A DNA stretch of 64,000 nucleotides from Harmothoe impar (Eukaryota; Annelida; Polychaeta; Phyllodocida; Polynoidae), in assembly GCA_947462335.1 (NCBI GenBank), contig OX381705.1:41494675-41558674 (forward strand). Direction: 5' to 3'. Below the pieces are notes generated by a model. The model had not been told where the DNA came from, did not search any database, and saw only the letters and a program-made list of their open reading frames with translations. Position numbers and translations under genes: made by a program. This document shows, piece after piece, positions 59,391-64,000 of the stretch; the first letter of the stretch is position 1, and each line of letters starts with the position of its first letter.

Positions 59391-62300
59391 GTAAGGTATG
59401 CTAAAGTCCGTGTTTGGGGGGGGGGGGGGCTGTGTATGGAGTAAATGGATGAGAGATAAGGTCATTGTGACAGAGAAAGGACAAGGAGAAGTATGTAGTT
59501 TGCGAGCCCGGGTCGGTCCGAAACCCCCATCCCACCCCTTGATATGCCTCCAGGCCCCCAGACGGAGCCTGGTAGTTTAATGACCTGAGACAAGCCTGCA
59601 GAGTGATCCTAATAGCTATAATACCACCCGGCAAAATGTCCTCAGTTGACGTCGCTACTGCTGGCCCCTGGATAATACTAGACGATGATAGCCTTCTGAT
59701 TATGGCATTAAAACGTGTCTCACTGCTGTGTTTCACTACTTCGAACTGTGCCCTCTATGTATATGGCAAATAGACAGCCATTTTCCTGGGTATATGGTCG
59801 ATCCTCATTCCTCCAACATTTACTACCTCGAATCCCTCACTTCCATAGACAGAAGTCTAACCTGGCCTATTCACATTATATTTGGACTTATTTCCTCGGA
59901 CAGTTTCCTTCCTCAGACATTTTCCTTGCATTTTCCAAATTCTATGAAGTGAGGGCTGAGTGTAGGTACTCCAGTGTCTGGAAATGGAAATGATAAATCT
60001 GCTATAGTCACCATTATGGTTATGGCTTGGGACTTAATAATATTATCAACCATCAGATTAAGGGAAAGTGGAAAATAAAATAGAAAGATATCGTGTTTAC
60101 ACTGCACACCTGGGTGTGGCCACTCTGTAAGCAACGAGGGAAGTAGAGGGGACGAATTAGACGTGGGTGGCGCCCTACTGTGGCCGGTTGGGCCATTATG
60201 ATGCCGCTTTCTAGACGGGCAATTGAAAAGCTGGACATGGTATGGCTAACCTGCCATCATGTGTGGATGAGCAGGCTTATCTTATCCCCCAGTGATTGCA
60301 CGGCTATTTACCTGTCGGAATTGCCTCGGCACTCCTGGTTATAGCATTTTGTCGCCTCATTTAGACCCATTCTAGTGGCGGTAGAAATGCGGCCATAACC
60401 TGGGTGATTGGCTTATGACACAGCACACAGCCCGCCCTATGGTAGCCGCAGATCAGAGATCGATAGGCACCGAAAGCGTCCGGCAGGGCGGCGCCGAGTT
60501 ATGGGCTGGGCGTGCAGGTGGCTCTAGGCTTCTGACCATTCACTGACCAGTGCTCAACTAACTGACCAATCATCCATACCTATAAATGTTTATACCCTGC
60601 AGCTGCTGGCTCACCGGTAGACTGGCTTTCTGTTGAATAGGACACTCCCAGAGATACCCTTGAGCATTCTAGTCGGACTGCAATGTGTCGATATGATGTG
60701 AAACGTGCGTTAGTAAATACGATACAAGCCTTTACTTTCATTATCATTAGACATACATCTCTATGCTGCTTCGAATGTGTCCATAATGAGATCCATCCCA
60801 TCCACTGCTCGATCATCAAGTAGGTCAGCGATAGCTACCATCTACTCCTCTAGATCCCACACTAGATCTGGTCCTATCTGGGCAATGCTAAATGAAACCA
60901 GGACATTGGTCAGTCACAACAGTTATTTCTGTCTGGTGTAATCACTTCTCCCATCTGTCAGACACCGGAAACCCGTGATTACCCTACTTAGCCAACTGTG
61001 CCGGGCAGTACGGATATCAGAGCATTAGATAGGTAGAATTGGGATATCGGAGCATTAGAGTGGTAGAATTGGGATATCAGGCATTAGACGGGTTGGTTTG
61101 GGACGCGTGGAATTAGTGTAGATCTAGAGCTGAGCGAGATGGGCTGCAGCTCCCCTGCCTCCATGATCGGGGTCTTCCTCGCTGCGATTTATAGACCCCA
61201 TCAACTATGTCCACCGTTTTTACACATCCCTACTGGGACTGCTCTTTTTAGTAACTACAGAGCTTTTCCATCCTTGCTTTATATTCCATCCTACAGAAGA
61301 AGCTAGAGAAGATCTACGTTAGATCTATCCAGCACGTTAAAGAGAACAGTATTTCGTTTCTTTGTGCTGGCGTTTTATTCCTTTTCGTTTTTCTTTGCCA
61401 ATCCCTTCCCTACGACCCCACGCCCACTCCACCCCACCCCCACACAAAACATTGGCAGTGCCAGGATTGGGAAAGGATTGCATGGTTCCCTAATTAATGA
61501 ATGGTTTGTTGGCGAGGAGCCTATCATTAAATGTTGCTAATGGCTTCCGACCAGAGCCAAATTTGTGGTGGCGTTGGCTTGGCAGTGGAGGTGAGTGGGA
61601 CGGGCAGGGAGGGACAGGCAGGCCGTGTAAGCTGCTATTGTGTGTGCGTCGTTTAATATCATGGTCGGACGACACTGAGCTGCTCCCAGTCAGTGAGCAA
61701 TGGGAGACGTGAGCAGGTCAGTCCGTCTGGATTTTGGTCCGGAGTGCTTAGTGACAGCGTGAACCGCTAGGGGATTCCAGGTTACTCGGTGTGATTTAGT
61801 GCAGACTTATTTTGAGGTTCAGCAGTGGTTAGAGGGCAATGCCTGTGGAGAAATGCAATATGCAGGGGTTGGGAGGACAGATCCGATTTCTTTTTGCTCA
61901 TGGCTATATAACTGATATCAATGCAATGGGTATCTATTAAGGGGAGTATAGAGAGTCCTCATCTTCCAACAACAATGGAGGGGGTAGGTCGGTAGATTTT
62001 GGCGTGAATACTCAAAATCCTTTCCGTACCTCTCCGCAACTAGGGCTCCACATCCTTTTCGTCCCCTCCTACGCAACGTTCAAATCCTAGCTATTACGTA
62101 TGATTATAGTCACTAGCATTTAGCTAAAAAGGAGTTAAAATGCCCCCCCCCCCCCCCGAGTCCATATTTGTTTCAGTGCCCTCTCTTCAACGAGTCAGTT
62201 TCCAAATCCACCAACTCCACTCCCTGTAGTGAGAACTTAATATCAATTAATTTGCCGCCATTTCTCTTTATGTTTCGGAATTGTCCTAATTACCATGAGC

Positions 62301-62442
62301 AGCTGGGAGTCTAGTATGTCTGGGACAAGAAAAGGTCAAAGTGGCGATGGAAGTTTTGAGCCTGTCATATCATATTGCGAGGAGGATATTTAAGCTGTGC
62401 TCAGTCATGCAGTTGAATCAGTACCATCCTGTTCAGGAATTG
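59391..62442. other. Unassigned stretch
   Basis: No gene recognised. It includes a 14-base guanine run (59,416-59,429), three tandem units of about 37 bp with GGGATATCNGAGCATTAGA around 61,012-61,105, a donor-like GAG|GTGAGT at about 61,590, and a 15-base cytosine run at 62,143-62,157. Confidence 0.4.
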
Positions 62443-62914
62443 GGAGGAGCCATTGGAGCCCGTGGCAGTGGGTTTGAATGCATGTAGCTGGTTCTGATTC
62501 AGTGAGGCTAGTTTTGAGTCAGCTCGGAGTATGAGTTGTTGCTTATTGGCGGGCAGCCGACGGCTGGTGGAGAGCGGGGTGGTGAGGAGGGAGATTGGAG
62601 CTGCCGGCGTCAGTTACCAGCCACATCAACTACCGACGCCCTCCGCCGTCTCCGTCCCCGTCCGCGTCGCTGATCCACTCAGTTCCGCTTCCGCTTCCGT
62701 GTCCTGCTCATTGTGACTATAATCAGACAACGAGAAGCTCGCAGCTTTGTCTAGTTGTGTCAGCTAACTAAAAGATGTACACGATAAAGTATATGGGTTC
62801 AGGGATGTAATGATGCATCTCACGTTCGTTATGCAATGCTAATTCAAATTTATAGTCGGATGTACCTGGTTATGCATTATAGTGATAAGTAATACAACAC
62901 ATATCACCTGGTCT
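62443..62914 (+). repeat. Duplicated two-block sequence, copy 1
   Basis: Block 1 (62,443-62,566) includes GCATGTAGCTGGTTCTGATT, CAGTGAGGCTAGTTTTGAG and GGCAGCCGACGGCTG. Block 2 (62,797-62,914) includes TTCAGGGATGTAATGATGCA and GTCGGATGTACCTGGTTATG. They are separated here by 230 bp of CpG-rich DNA that copy 2 lacks. Function unknown. Confidence 0.7.
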
Positions 62915-63069
62915 GGTCAAAGGCTTCTTTTATATTGTACATAGTTTATAATAATAGAACATACCTGGTACAAGTGATACAAAGATAAGGCAAACATCTT
63001 TATGACTTTATCAAGAGTGAGCAACGGTTCGGTAAATTAAGCTACTTTCTTCAGGTGTTTATGCACTTG

Positions 63070-63396
63070 AGAGGAGATATTGGAGTCAGTGGCAGTAGAT
63101 TTAAATGTATGTTGCTGGTTCTGATCCAGTGAGGCTAGTTTTAAGCTATGTAGAAGTATAAGTTGTAGCCCATTTGCGGGTAGCCGACGGCTGAGCAATA
63201 TTATATGTGGTCTATTATTATACTTATCAGCTTTTTGAAATATACTTTTTATACTAAATAAAAAAAAATATTATGTGTTCAGGGATGTAATGATAAATCT
63301 CACGTTCGTTGTGTAATGCTAATTCAAATTTATAGTCGGATGTACCTGGTTATGCATTATAATGATAAGCCTAATACAACACATATCACCTGGTCT
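63070..63396 (+). repeat. Duplicated two-block sequence, copy 2
   Basis: Block 1 (63,070-63,193) matches copy 1 with moderate divergence over the same 124-bp length. Block 2 (63,277-63,396) matches closely over about 120 bp. The spacer is 83 bp of AT-rich DNA, unlike copy 1. The same two blocks in the same order and orientation indicate a local duplication with later replacement of the spacer, or a composite dispersed repeat. Confidence 0.7.
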
Positions 63397-64000
63397 AAAT
63401 TTTTTTAAAGTTGGGCGATCTCGCTGGCAAAATATGGCCCCTACCAGTTTTCAGAGCACATTACATTAGACAACGTGTTATGGGCACAACACACCTAAAT
63501 ATGAATAAATATAAAATTTTAAAGGATGTATACACACCACAAAGAAAATAATATAATCTAGGTTTGAAAGTGAGTATCAAGCATCAGTTAAGCCCACTGG
63601 AATCTCCCCCACTCACCAACACCCACACCAAACCTCACACATACAGTCTCCTGGGGCTCCACTGCTATTATTGCATGTATATATGACAGGCAAGTCATGG
63701 CGAATAAAAGAAAACGAGGGGAAGAAACAAAGGCGCCTTAGGATAAGGAGATAAAGAAGTGGATGGGAGGAGCCATTCATGCGGGTAGGTTTATCTGATC
63801 GGGGCTGTGTGATTCATGTAGTAGAACCGCATGTAATCTACCGAGGCATTGAAGCTGGATCGGGTTTCAAGACCCACGACTGTTCTACTGCTTGGTCGCC
63901 GCCAAACTGGGCCTTAAAGCGGGGTCTGGCGGATCGGTCGTGCCTTCTTATTAAAGGGAATTGAGTCATTGTTCCTTTCGCAGCAGAACCAATTAGCATT
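63397..64000. other. Unassigned non-coding stretch
   Basis: Nothing recognisable to the end of the window. Confidence 0.4.

Overview
The window looks like non-coding, transposon-rich DNA from an animal genome, most likely an invertebrate. It has no bacterial-type gene packing, a very low density of credible coding sequence, a tyrosine-recombinase (DIRS/Ngaro-type) retrotransposon, a 5'-truncated LINE, many small inverted-repeat elements, minisatellites, a long TA microsatellite and numerous poly-C/poly-G tracts. I cannot name the species. No host gene could be identified with confidence. Three stretches have exon-like features: a 57-residue terminal-exon candidate near 25.5 kb, a 59-residue internal-exon candidate near 54.3 kb, and a CpG-rich start-codon region near 8.0-8.6 kb. 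The CpG-rich block at 57.4-59.4 kb could be a promoter or first-exon region.

Layout. 0-8.6 kb: unassigned DNA, then a fold-back element (5.6-6.1 kb), a hAT-like MITE, a 67-bp satellite (6.5-7.3 kb), a MITE with 2-bp target duplication (7.6 kb) and a CpG-rich block. 8.6-21 kb: mostly unassigned, with a LINE 3' fragment (14.6-15.1 kb), a TA-flanked MITE (16.4-17.3 kb), a perfect 44-bp-arm hairpin (17.8 kb) and a small fold-back (20 kb). 21.1-23.0 kb: a CCCAGGTA-ended element carrying an inserted CACTGAAAAA-ended element. 24.0-24.5 kb: 44-bp minisatellite. 28.6 kb: (TA)n. 31.3-34.8 kb: a second CACTGAAAAA element carrying a 2.6-kb fold-back transposon, which itself contains a hairpin. 35.5-35.8 kb: an inverted repeat with 17-bp tandem units. 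36.1-40.6 kb: a CCCTGTAAAC-ended element split by a 3.6-kb giant fold-back whose arms are arrays of an 11-bp repeat. 40.9-41.9 kb: a second CCCAGGTA element. 42.1-46.6 kb: the DIRS/Ngaro-like retrotransposon on the minus strand (gag-like, RT-RNase H, tyrosine recombinase). 48.0 kb: a second TA-flanked MITE. 51.0-52.4 kb: a cytosine-rich minisatellite interrupted by a 108-bp MITE. 55.3-56.2 kb: a MITE and a second tandem array sharing a core with the 6.5-kb satellite. 57-59.4 kb: CpG-rich. 62.4-63.4 kb: a duplicated pair of sequence blocks.

The only recognisable coding system is the retrotransposon, whose three proteins would package, copy and integrate it. It carries two in-frame stops and one frameshift, so this copy appears inactive. 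The most striking structure is the 11-bp-array fold-back at 37.0-40.6 kb. Its long open frames are a product of repeat arithmetic rather than genes, and its termini, 6-bp target duplication and host element can all be read directly.
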